This document shows, piece after piece, positions 48,143-57,707 of a stretch of 64,000 bases of DNA. Both the position numbers and the translations under genes were made by a program. Source of the stretch: Colwellia sp. MB3u-45 (GTDB lineage Bacteria; Pseudomonadota; Gammaproteobacteria; Enterobacterales; Alteromonadaceae); NCBI RefSeq assembly GCF_014077005.1, contig NZ_JACGVC010000033.1, positions 62,001 through 126,000 on the forward strand, read 5' to 3'. Below the pieces are notes generated by a model that saw only the letters and a program-made list of their open reading frames with translations, had not been told where the DNA came from and searched no databases. The number at the start of each line of letters is the position of its first letter. Position 1 is the first letter of the stretch.

Positions 48143-49060
48143 TTAGTTAATAAAATTTTGTTTTTCATCTAATAACCATTGCTTAAAGCAGTTAATGGCT
48201 GAAGAAGAATGGTGTTGGATCAGGTAATAACCCGCATTTGCTTCTATGGGATTAAATGGCGAAACCAGTTTTCCTTGTTTAAAATCTTCTTCAACTAAGG
48301 CATATCGAGCCATGGCTATCCCTAATCCTGCTTCGGCTGCCGCCATAGCCATATCAGTTCGATTAAAATAATGTCCCTGATGACTGTCTGCTATAATGCC
48401 CATGTGCTTGAACCAATATTGCCACTCGGTATTTTTGCTTGCGCCATGCCATGGCTGAGCATCATGTAATAGGGTGACCGACTGCCAAATAGTTTGTTGG
48501 TTTTCTACAGAGGTATCTTGCCATTTAAAGGCTTTAAAATATCCAGGACTCATCACAGGAAGCAATTGTTCAGATAAAAATAAGTCACTTTTTTGCTGAA
48601 AATTAGCCGATTGGCTGTAATCAATGGCTAAGTCAAAGTTATTGCTTTGATGGTCAACTAGCGCACCTTCAGCAAATGTTTGAATGCTAATATTGGGATA
48701 ACGATTGTAGAATCTCTCAAGGCGAGGCACTAACCATTTGTATGCAAAAGAAGGCGTTAATTTTAATCTTACCTCGCCATCGAAATTTTCTTCTTGATGT
48801 AACGCTGCAATTACCTCGCTTATATCTCCAAGACTGCTTTTTACTACTTTATATAATTGTTGGCCCGCTTGAGTTAATCGAACGCCTCGCGAGTGCCTTT
48901 CAAACAAGATTATTGAAAGTTGTTCTTCTAGTAAGTTTATCTGCTGACTTATCGCACCTGTTGTAATGTTTAAATAAATGGCAGCCTGAGTAAAACTGCC
49001 TAATTCGGCCGCTACCTCAAACGTCACTAAACCCGATGCTATGTTACCTTTTAATTTCAT
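48143..49060 (-). CDS. LysR family regulator, GcvA-like, likely of dadA
   Basis: Regulator of about 305 residues. The helix-turn-helix region (LVTFEVAAELGSFTQAAIYLNITTGAIS) and the C-terminal domain (SFAYKWLVPRLERFYNRYP; NRTDMAMAAAEAGLGIAM) have the GcvA/DsdC/AmpR-type pattern, which commonly senses amino acids. It is divergent from the D-amino acid dehydrogenase gene, so it probably controls it. Start: ATG 49060 is used; the GTG at 49066 has a better-spaced AAAGG and is possible. Confidence 0.87.
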   Translation of the reverse strand: MKLKGNIASGLVTFEVAAELGSFTQAAIYLNITTGAISQQINLLEEQLSIILFERHSRGVRLTQAGQQLYKVVKSSLGDISEVIAALHQEENFDGEVRLKLTPSFAYKWLVPRLERFYNRYPNISIQTFAEGALVDHQSNNFDLAIDYSQSANFQQKSDLFLSEQLLPVMSPGYFKAFKWQDTSVENQQTIWQSVTLLHDAQPWHGASKNTEWQYWFKHMGIIADSHQGHYFNRTDMAMAAAEAGLGIAMARYALVEEDFKQGKLVSPFNPIEANAGYYLIQHHSSSAINCFKQWLLDEKQNFIN

Positions 49061-49181
49061 CAACACTCATAGCCTTTAGAATTACTAAACACAGAGATTA
49101 ATTAATATCGATTGTAGAAGATAGGTATTTTTCACATAGTAGTTAACTATTTTATGATTTAACAACATTTAAGTGATGAGT

Positions 49182-50435
49182 ATGAAAGTTATCGTTTTAG
49201 GCGCTGGCGTAGTCGGGCTAACCTCTGCATGGTATTTGGCTCAAGCAGGGCATCAGGTAACGGTTGTTGATCGCCAGAGCCGAAGTGCTGAAGAAACCAG
49301 TTTCGCTAATGCAGGCCAGTTATCTTATGGTTATTCATCTCCTTGGGCTGCCCCGGGTATTCCGCTAAAAACGTTGAAATGGTTAACCCAAAAACATTCG
49401 CCACTTATTGTAAAGCCAAGTGCTTCACCGATGTTTTATCTTTGGATGATGAATATGCTAAAAAATTGTAATGAGAGTCACTACCAGATTAATAAAAATC
49501 GTATGTTGCGCGTGGCGAATTACAGTCGAGCATGCTTGTCAGATTTAGCTAAAAATCATGACATAAAATATCAAGGTCGTCAGCGGGGAACGCTACAAGT
49601 TTTTCGTCACCATGCACAAGTTGAGGCGGTGCAAAAAGATATGAAGTTATTAGCCGAGAGTGATGTACGATTTAATCTATTAAATGTTGATGAGTGTGTT
49701 AAAGCTGAGCCAGGCCTTGCTTTGGTTAAAGATAAGCTTGTTGCTGGCCTGCACTTACCCGATGATGAAACGGGCGATTGTTACCAATTTTGTCAGCAAC
49801 TTACTGACATGGCTAAAATGGCGGGTGTTGAATTTAAATTCAATGTTCAGGTAAATAAATTACACTTTGATAATGCTAATATTACGGGGGTAGATACCTC
49901 TATTGGTGAGCTTAAAGCTGATGCTTATGTTGTCGCACTTGGTTGTTATTCGGTGCACTTATTGAAGCCAGTAGGTATTAATTTGCCCGTTTGCCCTGTA
50001 AAGGGCTACTCACTCACTATTCCAATGACGAATGAAAAATTTTCGCCTGTTTCGACCGTGATGGATGAAACTTACAAGGTTGCTATAACACGTTTTGATA
50101 ATCGAATTCGGGTGGCTGGTACGGCAGAATTAAACGGCTTTAATTTAGATCTACCTGAAAAAAGAAAAGCCACTATCGCTATGGTGGTTCAGGACTTATT
50201 TCCTAAAGCAGGTAACTTAGCCGAGGCAGAGTTTTGGACGGGGCTACGTCCTATGACGCCAGATGGCACGCCTATTATAGGTAAAACTAAGCTAGCTAAT
50301 TTATATACCAATACGGGGCACGGTACCTTGGGTTGGACTATGGCTTGTGGCTCGGCAAAACTATTAGCCGATATAGTCTCGGGCAATGAGCCAGATATTG
50401 ACGCAAGTGGATTAGATTCATTTAGGTATGTGTAA
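49182..50435 (+). CDS. dadA: D-amino acid dehydrogenase small subunit
   Basis: FAD-dependent enzyme of 417 residues, oxidising D-amino acids (typically D-alanine) to 2-oxo acids and passing electrons to the respiratory chain at the inner membrane. Signs: the N-terminal dinucleotide fold MKVIVLGAGVVGLTSAWYLA, EETSFANAGQLSYGYSSPWAAPG, YQGRQRGTLQVF, GLRPMTPDGTPIIG and NTGHGTLGWTMACGSA. ATG 49182 matches the family N terminus; ATG 49176 and GTG 49173 are alternatives. No alanine racemase gene (dadX) is adjacent. A LysR gene lies divergent. Confidence 0.93.
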   Translation: MKVIVLGAGVVGLTSAWYLAQAGHQVTVVDRQSRSAEETSFANAGQLSYGYSSPWAAPGIPLKTLKWLTQKHSPLIVKPSASPMFYLWMMNMLKNCNESHYQINKNRMLRVANYSRACLSDLAKNHDIKYQGRQRGTLQVFRHHAQVEAVQKDMKLLAESDVRFNLLNVDECVKAEPGLALVKDKLVAGLHLPDDETGDCYQFCQQLTDMAKMAGVEFKFNVQVNKLHFDNANITGVDTSIGELKADAYVVALGCYSVHLLKPVGINLPVCPVKGYSLTIPMTNEKFSPVSTVMDETYKVAITRFDNRIRVAGTAELNGFNLDLPEKRKATIAMVVQDLFPKAGNLAEAEFWTGLRPMTPDGTPIIGKTKLANLYTNTGHGTLGWTMACGSAKLLADIVSGNEPDIDASGLDSFRYV

Positions 50436-50463
50436 AGTAATAGCAAGGCCAATAGCCGGCGAT

Positions 50464-50570
50464 TTCTAGTCTATTACTCAAGGGTTTTCACATAATTCAG
50501 AATTCAAAACAATCGTTTTCTGCTGTTGTTAAAAAAAACTCTAAATATTACTTATGATGATGCGGTGCTT
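50464..50570 (-). mobile_element. IS91/ISCR-like terminal fragment, copy C
   Basis: This sequence matches parts of the noncoding ends of copies A and B, for example GTCTATTACTCAAGGGTTTT and TTTCTGCTGTTG. No transposase sequence is present. It lies 28 bases after the dadA stop and is more diverged than A and B. Confidence 0.5.
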
Positions 50571-50644
50571 GAGGCTTTTGATGGCGAACAAAGTCTTTAA
50601 TAAAAAAAATAGTCACAACTGGGCATGTGGTGGCAGATAAATCT

Positions 50645-50655
50645 CCCCCCCCCCC
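50645..50655. repeat. 11-base poly-C tract
   Basis: An uninterrupted run of eleven C residues in an otherwise AT-rich intergenic region, 145 bp before purT. Long C tracts slip during replication and can vary expression. It could also be a sequencing weak point. Confidence 0.8.
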
Positions 50656-50799
50656 TCTGCCTTACCTGGAAATTAAATACCTTTAATATTTTTCTTACAA
50701 ATATCAGAGGTTTTTTTATCCGATATCCTCAAAACATAAAAAATTCTGTTAATATCTTTGGCCATATCATCCCTTCAAATTTTCAGTGAGTCGAATAAT

Positions 50800-51990
50800 A
50801 TGAGTGTTTCAATTTTTGGCAGTGCAAAAGCGAATAGTGCGACAAAAGCCCTTCTTTTAGGATCTGGAGAGCTGGGTAAAGAAGTTGCGATTGAATTGCA
50901 ACGCTTCGGTATTGAAGTGATTGCGGCAGATAGTTATAAAAATGCACCGGCAATGCAAGTCGCGCATTCGTCCCATGTGGTCAGTATGCTCGATGGTGAA
51001 AAATTAGCAGAAATTATTCGCGCCGAAAAGCCTGATTTTATTATCCCAGAAGTAGAAGCAATCGCCACAGATACCTTACTTGCCTTAGAAGCAGAAGGTT
51101 TTAATGTGGTACCCACAGCCCGTGCGGCAAAACTCACCATGGACAGAGAAGGTATTCGCCGCCTCGCAGCTGAAACATTAGGTATAAAAACGTCACCCTA
51201 TATATTCGCAGACAGCAAAGAAGAATATTTATCCGCGGTCGACAAAATAGGTAAACCTTGTGTGGTAAAACCTGTCATGAGCAGCTCTGGTAAAGGCCAA
51301 AGTGTTGTAAAAAGCGATGCTGATGTAGACAACGCATGGACCTATTCTCAAGTTGGCGGTCGTAGTGGTGAAGGTCGCATTATTATTGAGGGTTTTGTGC
51401 CCTTTGATTATGAAATAACGCTATTAACAGTGAGTGCCGTTGACGGTATTCATTACTGCGCCCCTATCGGTCACCGTCAAGAAGACGGCGATTACCGTGA
51501 ATCTTGGCAACCACAAGCAATGTCAGCGCTAGCGCTGCAGCAAGCACAGGATATCGCCAAAAAAGTTGTCACTGAACTGGGCGGATATGGTTTATTCGGC
51601 ATGGAGTTTTTTGTCAAAGGCGATCAGGTTTATTTTAGCGAAGTATCCCCTCGCCCGCATGATACCGGATTAGTGACCTTGGTGTCACAGGATGCTTCAG
51701 AATTTGCCTTGCATGTTCGCGCCATTTTAGGTTTTCCTATTGGTCGTATTATTCAATATGGACCAAGCGCATCGAGTGTTATTTTAGGTAATGGCGTATC
51801 TGATGATATTAAGTTTGCCAACCTGGGTAAAGCACTCGGCAGCGTTGCCGGTGCGCAAATTCGATTATTTGCCAAACCGGATATTAATGGTCATCGGCGT
51901 TTAGGTGTCGCAATTGCACGTGGTGAAACAGTTGAAGAAGCCATTGATAATGCCAAGACTGTCTCGAATAACGTTAATATTATTTATTAA
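50800..51990 (+). CDS. purT: phosphoribosylglycinamide formyltransferase 2
   Basis: ATP-grasp enzyme of 396 residues, which formylates GAR with formate and ATP in purine synthesis, as an alternative to PurN. Signs: the N-terminal [94 protein letters not shown] and [11 protein letters not shown] 50800 gives the family N terminus (MSVSIFGSA is a slightly longer version); the ATG-less upstream extension from 50758 is rejected. Full length and intact, with its own terminator. Confidence 0.95.
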   Translation: MSVSIFGSAKANSATKALLLGSGELGKEVAIELQRFGIEVIAADSYKNAPAMQVAHSSHVVSMLDGEKLAEIIRAEKPDFIIPEVEAIATDTLLALEAEGFNVVPTARAAKLTMDREGIRRLAAETLGIKTSPYIFADSKEEYLSAVDKIGKPCVVKPVMSSSGKGQSVVKSDADVDNAWTYSQVGGRSGEGRIIIEGFVPFDYEITLLTVSAVDGIHYCAPIGHRQEDGDYRESWQPQAMSALALQQAQDIAKKVVTELGGYGLFGMEFFVKGDQVYFSEVSPRPHDTGLVTLVSQDASEFALHVRAILGFPIGRIIQYGPSASSVILGNGVSDDIKFANLGKALGSVAGAQIRLFAKPDINGHRRLGVAIARGETVEEAIDNAKTVSNNVNIIY

Positions 51991-52021
51991 ATAACACCGC
52001 TTAAATTTTTCTTCAGTATAA

Positions 52022-52045
52022 AGGGTAACTTCGGTTACCTTTTTT
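52022..52045 (+). terminator. intrinsic terminator of purT
   Basis: GGTAAC (52024-52029), tetraloop TTCG, GTTACC (52034-52039), then six T residues. It lies about 30 bases after the purT stop. Confidence 0.92.
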
Positions 52046-52100
52046 ATGCCTGCCAGCTCACAAAACACATCCATCGCTTAAGTAAAGTACAGATAGTTAT

Positions 52101-52380
52101 GTGTTACCTAACTACATGCAAGCTAAAAATAGCATCAACTCAGTAGATAATGAATCACAACAATTAAGCCGCAAAAACCAGCTCAATGTCAGTTATCATT
52201 TAGCGAACTATCATGGATTGTTCGCCTATATGAATAATGTTCAGAACCGACGCTGGATATTATTTATCGCCCCCTCCCGGCAAGCCTAATTTTAGTTTTT
52301 TACAACGCTCAGGTATTCACCAAAGTCCCGTATTGACACTCGATGCCCATAAAGTAAAAATATTCACAATCGCTGCTTAA
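52101..52380 (+). pseudogene. frameshifted sulA-like remnant
   Basis: The first frame has NNVQNRRWILFIAP and then runs out. A +1 or -1 shift at about 52270 opens PGKPNFSFLQRSGIHQS and VLTLDAHKV. Together these follow the SulA pattern (RW-x-L-I-A-P-P, then a hydrophobic helix and 'GI...S-R/P-V-L-x-L'). SulA inhibits FtsZ in the SOS response. No LexA box was seen upstream. The assignment is tentative, but two adjacent frames with one family's pattern support a broken gene. Confidence 0.45.
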
Positions 52381-52620
52381 AAACACACTGCAAAATAGCA
52401 ACTATTCAACCGCTATAACCTAAGCGTCAATTTCAGGGATATTGCCAGGTAAGTAGAACAAACTGCTTTGTTTACTGTAAACAATAAGATCAACTTTCTA
52501 AAATTTATTATGCCCAAACTAGATGCGGATTAAGCGTTCCCCAAAATGCAAGAGCAGGACGTAACATGATGATGGTGGTTACTCCCTGCTAACGTGTTAA
52601 ATGCAGTGCTATTCTTGGCT

Positions 52621-54450
52621 TTAATCTAATCCCAAAAAACCACCCGTTTGGTGAGCCCAGAGTTGCGCATAGATCCCACTGGCATTAATGAGCTCTTGAT
52701 GGGTGCCTTGTTCAACAATACGACCTTGATCTAATACGATAAGTCTATCCATGGCCGCAATGGTCGAGAGTCGATGAGCTATGGCTATCACCGTTTTTCC
52801 TTCCATTAATTCATACAATGACTCTTGGATCGCCGCTTCAACTTCAGAATCTAATGCTGAAGTGGCCTCATCTAATAACAAAATAGGGGCATTTTTTAAT
52901 AACACACGTGCAATGGCAATCCGTTGACGTTGGCCACCTGATAGTTTTACCCCACGTTCGCCGACTTGAGCATCAAGCCCTTTATTACCAAAGGGATCAG
53001 ATAAGCTTTCAATAAAGCCAGCCGCTTGTGCTTGAGTGATTGCCGCCATTAATTGCTCATCACTTGCATCTGGGTCGCCGTAAAGGATATTTTCACGAAT
53101 CGAACGGTGCAACAGCGATGTATCCTGAGTCACCATACCAATATTTGCCCGTAATGAATCTTGAGTAATATCGGTTATAGGTTGATTATCAATGAGTATT
53201 TGACCTTTTTCAACGTCATAAAAACGCATTAATAAGTTCACTAAAGTCGACTTGCCTGCACCAGAACGCCCGACAAGACCCACTTTTTCACCCGCTTTAA
53301 TATTCAGGTTTAGCTGTTCAATGACACCCGCTTTTTCGCCATAATGAAAACAAACCTGATTAAATTCTATTTTACCTTGATTAACAACAATGTCTTTGGC
53401 GTCGGGTTTGTCTTGAATGGCAATGGGTTTAGACAGAGTATTCATCCCATCTATCACAGTGCCTATATTTTCAAACAGTGAACTAATTTCCCACATGATC
53501 CATTGTGACATGCCGTTTAGGCGTAATGCTAAACTTACTGCAATGGCAATAGCACCGACAGTAATCGCACTGTCAGCCCATAACCAAATAGACACAGCGG
53601 TAATGGTAAATGCTAAAAGATAATTGATGATTTGTACCAAAACATTAATGACAGTGACCAAGCGCATTTGGCCATAAACGGTTGTTAAAAAACGCATCAT
53701 ACTGTCTTGAGCGTAGTCAGCTTCTTGGCTGGTATGTGAGAATAGTTTTACCGTTGATATATTGCTATAACTGTCAACAATGCGGCCGGTCATGTTTGAA
53801 CGCGCATCGGCTTGTTCTGTTGATATCGCTTTTAGCTTGGGGACTAATTTCCATTGGATCAATACGTATGCCACGAGCCACGCAAGCATGGGTAACATTA
53901 AACGCACATCAGCAGCGGCAATCATGACCAGCATAGAAGTGAAATACACTAAAATATACATAAGTACATCCAGTAACTTCATCACCGTTTCACGCACCGC
54001 AAGCGAGGTTTGCATAACCTTTGTGGCAATTCGGCCAGCAAAGTCATCTTGATAGAATGACACACTCTGCTTGAGTAAATAACGATGCGCTTGCCAGCGA
54101 ATGGCCATGGGGTAGTTACCCAAAAGCGTTTGATGCACGATAGAAGAATGTAACCAGACAATTACAGGAATGACCACTAACACCATCACCGACATAGTGA
54201 TAAACCTTGTGCCTTCATCTTGCCACAATGTTTGCGGATCTTTGGTCACTAACAAATCCACTAATTGGCCCATAAAACCAAACAGCGACACTTCTAAGAT
54301 AGCCAGTACCGCCGTAAGTACCGACATGATAATTAATGGTAAACCAAATCCGCGGGTATAATGGCGGCAAAAGGCATATAAGGTGTTAGGTGGTTGAGTG
54401 GGTTCTTCTTCTGGTAATGCTTGGGTCAATGATTCAAAAAATTTAAACAT
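52621..54450 (-). CDS. ABC exporter, fused permease and ATPase
   Basis: ABCB-type half transporter of 609 residues, working as a dimer in the inner membrane. Six membrane helices lie in residues about 35-330, and the nucleotide-binding domain begins about 360. Walker A is GRSGAGKST (394-401), followed by signature LSGGQRQRIAIARVLL, Walker B LLLDEATSALDSE and H-loop IAHRLSTI. It resembles MsbA/multidrug or lipid exporters; the substrate is unknown. The start is ATG 54450. Residues 202-276 and the 5' end with upstream DNA exist again as a broken copy at 57708-58258. The gene itself is intact. Confidence 0.92.
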   Translation of the reverse strand: MFKFFESLTQALPEEEPTQPPNTLYAFCRHYTRGFGLPLIIMSVLTAVLAILEVSLFGFMGQLVDLLVTKDPQTLWQDEGTRFITMSVMVLVVIPVIVWLHSSIVHQTLLGNYPMAIRWQAHRYLLKQSVSFYQDDFAGRIATKVMQTSLAVRETVMKLLDVLMYILVYFTSMLVMIAAADVRLMLPMLAWLVAYVLIQWKLVPKLKAISTEQADARSNMTGRIVDSYSNISTVKLFSHTSQEADYAQDSMMRFLTTVYGQMRLVTVINVLVQIINYLLAFTITAVSIWLWADSAITVGAIAIAVSLALRLNGMSQWIMWEISSLFENIGTVIDGMNTLSKPIAIQDKPDAKDIVVNQGKIEFNQVCFHYGEKAGVIEQLNLNIKAGEKVGLVGRSGAGKSTLVNLLMRFYDVEKGQILIDNQPITDITQDSLRANIGMVTQDTSLLHRSIRENILYGDPDASDEQLMAAITQAQAAGFIESLSDPFGNKGLDAQVGERGVKLSGGQRQRIAIARVLLKNAPILLLDEATSALDSEVEAAIQESLYELMEGKTVIAIAHRLSTIAAMDRLIVLDQGRIVEQGTHQELINASGIYAQLWAHQTGGFLGLD

Positions 54451-55122
54451 CTAATGCTCTGACTTCATGATGATAATTCTGCCGCCTAGGATAACGTAAA
54501 ATGGCCACATGTCATGGGTTAAATTGTTACTATATACGAAACGAATGAGTTCAGTTTCCCGCGAGTCGTGGTGGTTGTACGGCTGTAAAGTAATAATATT
54601 AAAACGCAGTGAAGAGTAAATGGTTCAGTTTTACGATTAAACATCTTGAAGATGATAGAGATGAATAGACCAATAGCGAACATTAACACCGAGTTTATTA
54701 CGCCAAAAGAGTCGATGCTCAACGGATGTTACTCAACCTCATAAAGATAACCAAGTGAGTACTAACATAAAACTAATCACCTTAATATTAGCCTCTCGGC
54801 CCCCTCTTAACTGGTCAAAAACACTGAATTTTCATGCCTTTCGTCAAGTCGACAATATGGAGGTCATTGATAATGTTTCGGGCCGCTACGCTCAAACGTT
54901 TTCAATAATGGTGTGAAATGATTGTGTTACATTTCTGCGAATGCGGATAAACCTCAGCTTGATGTGAGTATTTACTTGCTTGATACCAATGATATTAAGT
55001 GCTTACACAATATTGTGATGCAATTACGCCATATGTTCGATTTGGATGCCGACATGAATGTTATCCAGCAGTATTAGCCGCCTCAGCAGGATAATTTCTC
55101 AACTCGCTTGCTTGAAATCTAT
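54451..55122. other. intergenic region with alkA-like remnant
   Basis: Bases 54451-54620 are the upstream DNA of the ABC gene that is repeated at 58089-58258. Bases 54780-55077 hold an alkA-like remnant (listed). No intact gene is present. Confidence 0.5.
54780..55077 (+). pseudogene. alkA-like (DNA-3-methyladenine glycosylase II) 5' remnant
   Basis: The plus strand reads PPLNWSKTLNFHAFRQV and VIDNVSGRYAQTFS, then a stop and frame change, then KPQLDVSIYLLDTND and HMFDLDADMNVIQQY before a stop at 55075. This order matches the N-terminal domain of AlkA (E. coli PPYDWSWMLGFLAARAV and SRLFDLQCNPQ, recalled from memory). The catalytic helix-hairpin-helix part is absent. It is a truncated, frameshifted gene next to the rearranged ABC locus. 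Confidence 0.6.
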
Positions 55123-56031
55123 TTAATATTCGCATGCTAACGGGCTTGGTAATTTCATACATTGCAACCTTAGCTCGGCTAAAAAATGTCTTGCCGCAGG
55201 GCCAAGGCTATCAACATCTTTAAAAATCAAATGAAGTTGTGATGAGCGTTTACTACTATGGCTTAATCGCAACGGTTTTAGCTGAACCGCTTCAAGTTGT
55301 TTTTTTATCGAAGTACCTGGTAGCCATGCAAAGCCCAACCCCTTACAAATCATGTCAATAGATGTTTGTTTATGGCTTACTGTCCAGCGCTGATTTGCCC
55401 CCAGCCAACCTTCATCTTTTTTAGTGGCAAGTGCAGAATCTCGGACAACGATTTGGCGATGGCCTTTTAGATCTTCTAGCGTTAACTCGCGATCAAGTGC
55501 ATGTAGCGCATGCTCAGGGCTGGCAACCGCAATAAATTCGATGTAACACAAAGACTCACTAAAACCATCACGCAAGGTAATAGGTGATATAGCGATATCA
55601 ACCTCAGTATTTTCTAGCAGTTCACTCGCGCCGTTGAGCACAGATTCAATCAATTCAATTTGCAGCATCGGGTATTGCATCGAGACATTTTCCAGCACTT
55701 GATAGAGTACCGACTGGGGGAAGATCTCATCAACAGCAATTCTTAACTTACTTTCCGTTCCTTGCCCTAAGGTTTGACCGACAGCTTCTATTTTTGCTGC
55801 TTCATCAAGTAAAAAATTTGCCCGCCTTAACATTAACTCGCCCACTTCAGTTAATAGCGTTTTTCGACCTACAATTTTGAACAGCTTAATTTTCAAAGAC
55901 TCTTCTATTTTTCCAACCGCATTGTGGATACTCGACTGACTTTTATGTACACCTTGTGAAGCTTGGTTAAAGCCGCCAAACTCTACAACAGAGCGAAACA
56001 TCCGCCATTGCTCTAACGAAATTCTTAACAT
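55123..56031 (-). CDS. LysR family regulator
   Basis: Regulator of 302 residues. The N-terminal winged helix (WRMFRSVVEFGGFNQASQGVHKSQSSI) resembles the AbaB/LeuO-like or CysB-like group that starts with LRISLEQWRMF. The substrate-binding domain covers about 90-295. It is divergent from an azoreductase gene, its likely target. An 8-bp tandem repeat lies directly upstream of its start. The frame is intact. Confidence 0.87.
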   Translation of the reverse strand: MLRISLEQWRMFRSVVEFGGFNQASQGVHKSQSSIHNAVGKIEESLKIKLFKIVGRKTLLTEVGELMLRRANFLLDEAAKIEAVGQTLGQGTESKLRIAVDEIFPQSVLYQVLENVSMQYPMLQIELIESVLNGASELLENTEVDIAISPITLRDGFSESLCYIEFIAVASPEHALHALDRELTLEDLKGHRQIVVRDSALATKKDEGWLGANQRWTVSHKQTSIDMICKGLGFAWLPGTSIKKQLEAVQLKPLRLSHSSKRSSQLHLIFKDVDSLGPAARHFLAELRLQCMKLPSPLACEY

Positions 56032-56434
56032 TGACGATTTCCTTTTTTATTTTAATTTTTTAACTTTTTAACTTTTTAACTTTCTAATTCTGTTAAGCAA
56101 ACAGCCTTCCACCTGACACCTGTTCACCCTATTCTAATGACTTTCGTTAACGAGTTATCAATAAGTCATTTGCGTCAGTGAGATTATTTCAACGTCTATC
56201 TTGCATAAAATAACCTATATTCGTTTAAATATAACAATATTTATTAAAATAAAACTATTTCTTGGTTTTTTAACCGTATAACTTTACATATAATATTATT
56301 AACAAAGGCTATAAACATTCTATTTAATAGAATGAAACGTGCGTATTTTAATAATTTTACTTTACTCAAAATTAACTAATACTTACGGCTACATCTTCAA
56401 CTTTAGTTTTATTTCTCTAGGTAGGTTTTTAATT
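56032..56434. other. divergent intergenic region, LysR / azoreductase
   Basis: An 8-bp unit AACTTTTT is repeated three times (about 56061-56086), just upstream of the minus-strand LysR start. The rest is strongly AT-rich and should hold both promoters. The frame that opens at 56339 upstream of azoR is not protein-like. Confidence 0.5.
56061..56086. repeat. 8-bp tandem repeat upstream of LysR
   Basis: AACTTTTT is repeated three times, the last copy with a C change. It lies 30-55 bases before the LysR start in the minus orientation. A change of copy number could alter promoter or leader spacing. Confidence 0.75.
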
Positions 56435-57043
56435 ATGAAAAATATTTTATTAATTAATTCATCATTAAACGGTGAACAAGGCAATTCAACAATATTAGCA
56501 AAAGAACTTTTATCAACGTTAGAGGCAAAATCTAAAGTTAATATTATTGAACGAGATTTAGCCAAACAAGCATTGCCTCATTTAAGCCAACAAGAAATGC
56601 TCGCTTGGATGACACCAATTAACGAGCGCAATGAAGAGCAAATACAGCTAGCAAGTACTTCAGATATTCTGGTTGAAGAGCTACAAGCCAGTGATATGAT
56701 TATTATTGGTATGCCCATGTATAATTTTGGTATTCCATCAAGCTTTAAAGTATGGATTGATCGCATAGCCAGAGCTGGTATTACCTTCAAATATACAGAA
56801 CAGGGCCCTGTCGGTTTGCTCGAAGGAAAAAAAGCTATCATTGTCGCCGCCCGAGGCGGAATGTATGTTGGAACACCAAAAGATACCCAAAGCCAATACC
56901 TTAAAGACATACTAGCTTTTATCGGCATTTCCGATGTTGAATTTATTTATGCCGAAGGTTTAAGTATGCCAACAAAAGTAGCAAGTTTACAACAAGCTAG
57001 CGTAGATATATCAGCATTAGCGAACAAGTTATTGGCTGTTTAA
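56435..57043 (+). CDS. azoR: FMN-dependent NADH-azoreductase
   Basis: Flavodoxin-like protein of 202 residues, which reduces azo compounds and quinones with NADH and FMN. Signs: N-terminal ILLINSSLNGEQGNSTILAKELL (phosphate loop for FMN), MPMYNFGIPSSFKVWIDRIARAG, and ARGGMYVGTPKD. The length is normal for AzoR (about 200). ATG 56435 follows GTAGG and gives the family N terminus; the in-frame upstream start at 56339 is rejected. It is divergent from a LysR gene, a common arrangement for quinone/azo-responsive control. Confidence 0.92.
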   Translation: MKNILLINSSLNGEQGNSTILAKELLSTLEAKSKVNIIERDLAKQALPHLSQQEMLAWMTPINERNEEQIQLASTSDILVEELQASDMIIIGMPMYNFGIPSSFKVWIDRIARAGITFKYTEQGPVGLLEGKKAIIVAARGGMYVGTPKDTQSQYLKDILAFIGISDVEFIYAEGLSMPTKVASLQQASVDISALANKLLAV

Positions 57044-57101
57044 GCTATAAACTATTTCATCTGAGGGGTGTCAGGTGTAGCCCCCATAATTACAAACTTA
57101 C

Positions 57102-57707
57102 GTGTATAGGCAAAATAAAACGTCATTTTTCATACAATCAAAATACATGATGTCTGATATTTTCCATCTTGACATCTATTTTATCTTCTTGAGGGAGTGA
57201 ACGTCGGTTATTTCAGTCTATTACTCAAGGGTTTTTACATAATTCAAAGTAAGCACTTTCTGCTGTTGTGAAAACCAGCACTGAATATTGTTTATGATCA
57301 TGAACAGCTTTTATTCAAACAGACTTATCTAAGGCTGTGCTCTACTTTGTGGCGGCAATAATTCGACGACTTCGTCATTTTTTGTCTTCAGCTGACTGAG
57401 TATCTTTTCGATCAACAATAGATGTTCATTAGATACATCCTTTTATCTAAACCCTGGGGGCAGCATTCGCTGTGCAAATCGTCTTTCCTGACGATTTTTC
57501 AATGCTTGCTATAGCCTTAACCGCACCACCGCATTGCTCACAGGTTTCTATTGCTATCCCAAAACCCGTTTAAGTCTTTGTGCCCAGATCATCGACTGGT
57601 GTTTTTGTGCCCGTGTTCCCACCGCCCTGTAGCCAATGCTTGTTTAGCCTTATTTCGTTTTGCCGGCGTTATTATCACGCGGTGCCGAGAGTTCGCAAGC
57701 AAGCCAT
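57102..57707 (-). mobile_element. IS91/ISCR-like remnant, copy B
   Basis: Minus strand: a transposase C terminus broken by at least two frameshifts covers 57329-57707, with VIITPAKRNKAKQALATG, then WAQRLKRVLG, then IETCEQCGGAVKAIA, then LLIEKILSQLKTKN. Its order matches IS91/ISCR Y2-type transposases. The noncoding part 57102-57328, beyond the transposase end, matches copy A and corresponds to the oriIS side. The N-terminal part with the catalytic tyrosines is absent, replaced by captured DNA. Confidence 0.72.

Larger units (their letters stand above)
50436..50799. other. intergenic region, dadA / purT
   Basis: It contains copy C of the IS91-like terminal region (50464-50570) and an 11-base run of C (50645-50655), both listed separately. 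The purT promoter should lie in the last 140 bases. No PurR box is evident by eye. Confidence 0.5.
51991..52620. other. intergenic region with terminator and sulA-like remnant
   Basis: It carries the purT terminator at 52022-52045 and a frameshifted sulA-like remnant at 52101-52380, both listed. The remaining 240 bases show no gene. Confidence 0.5.

Noticed and set aside
54519-54722. 67-residue open frame, minus strand
   Set aside because: It lies in the upstream DNA of the ABC gene, repeated at 58089-58258 where the frame is not kept; no family pattern.
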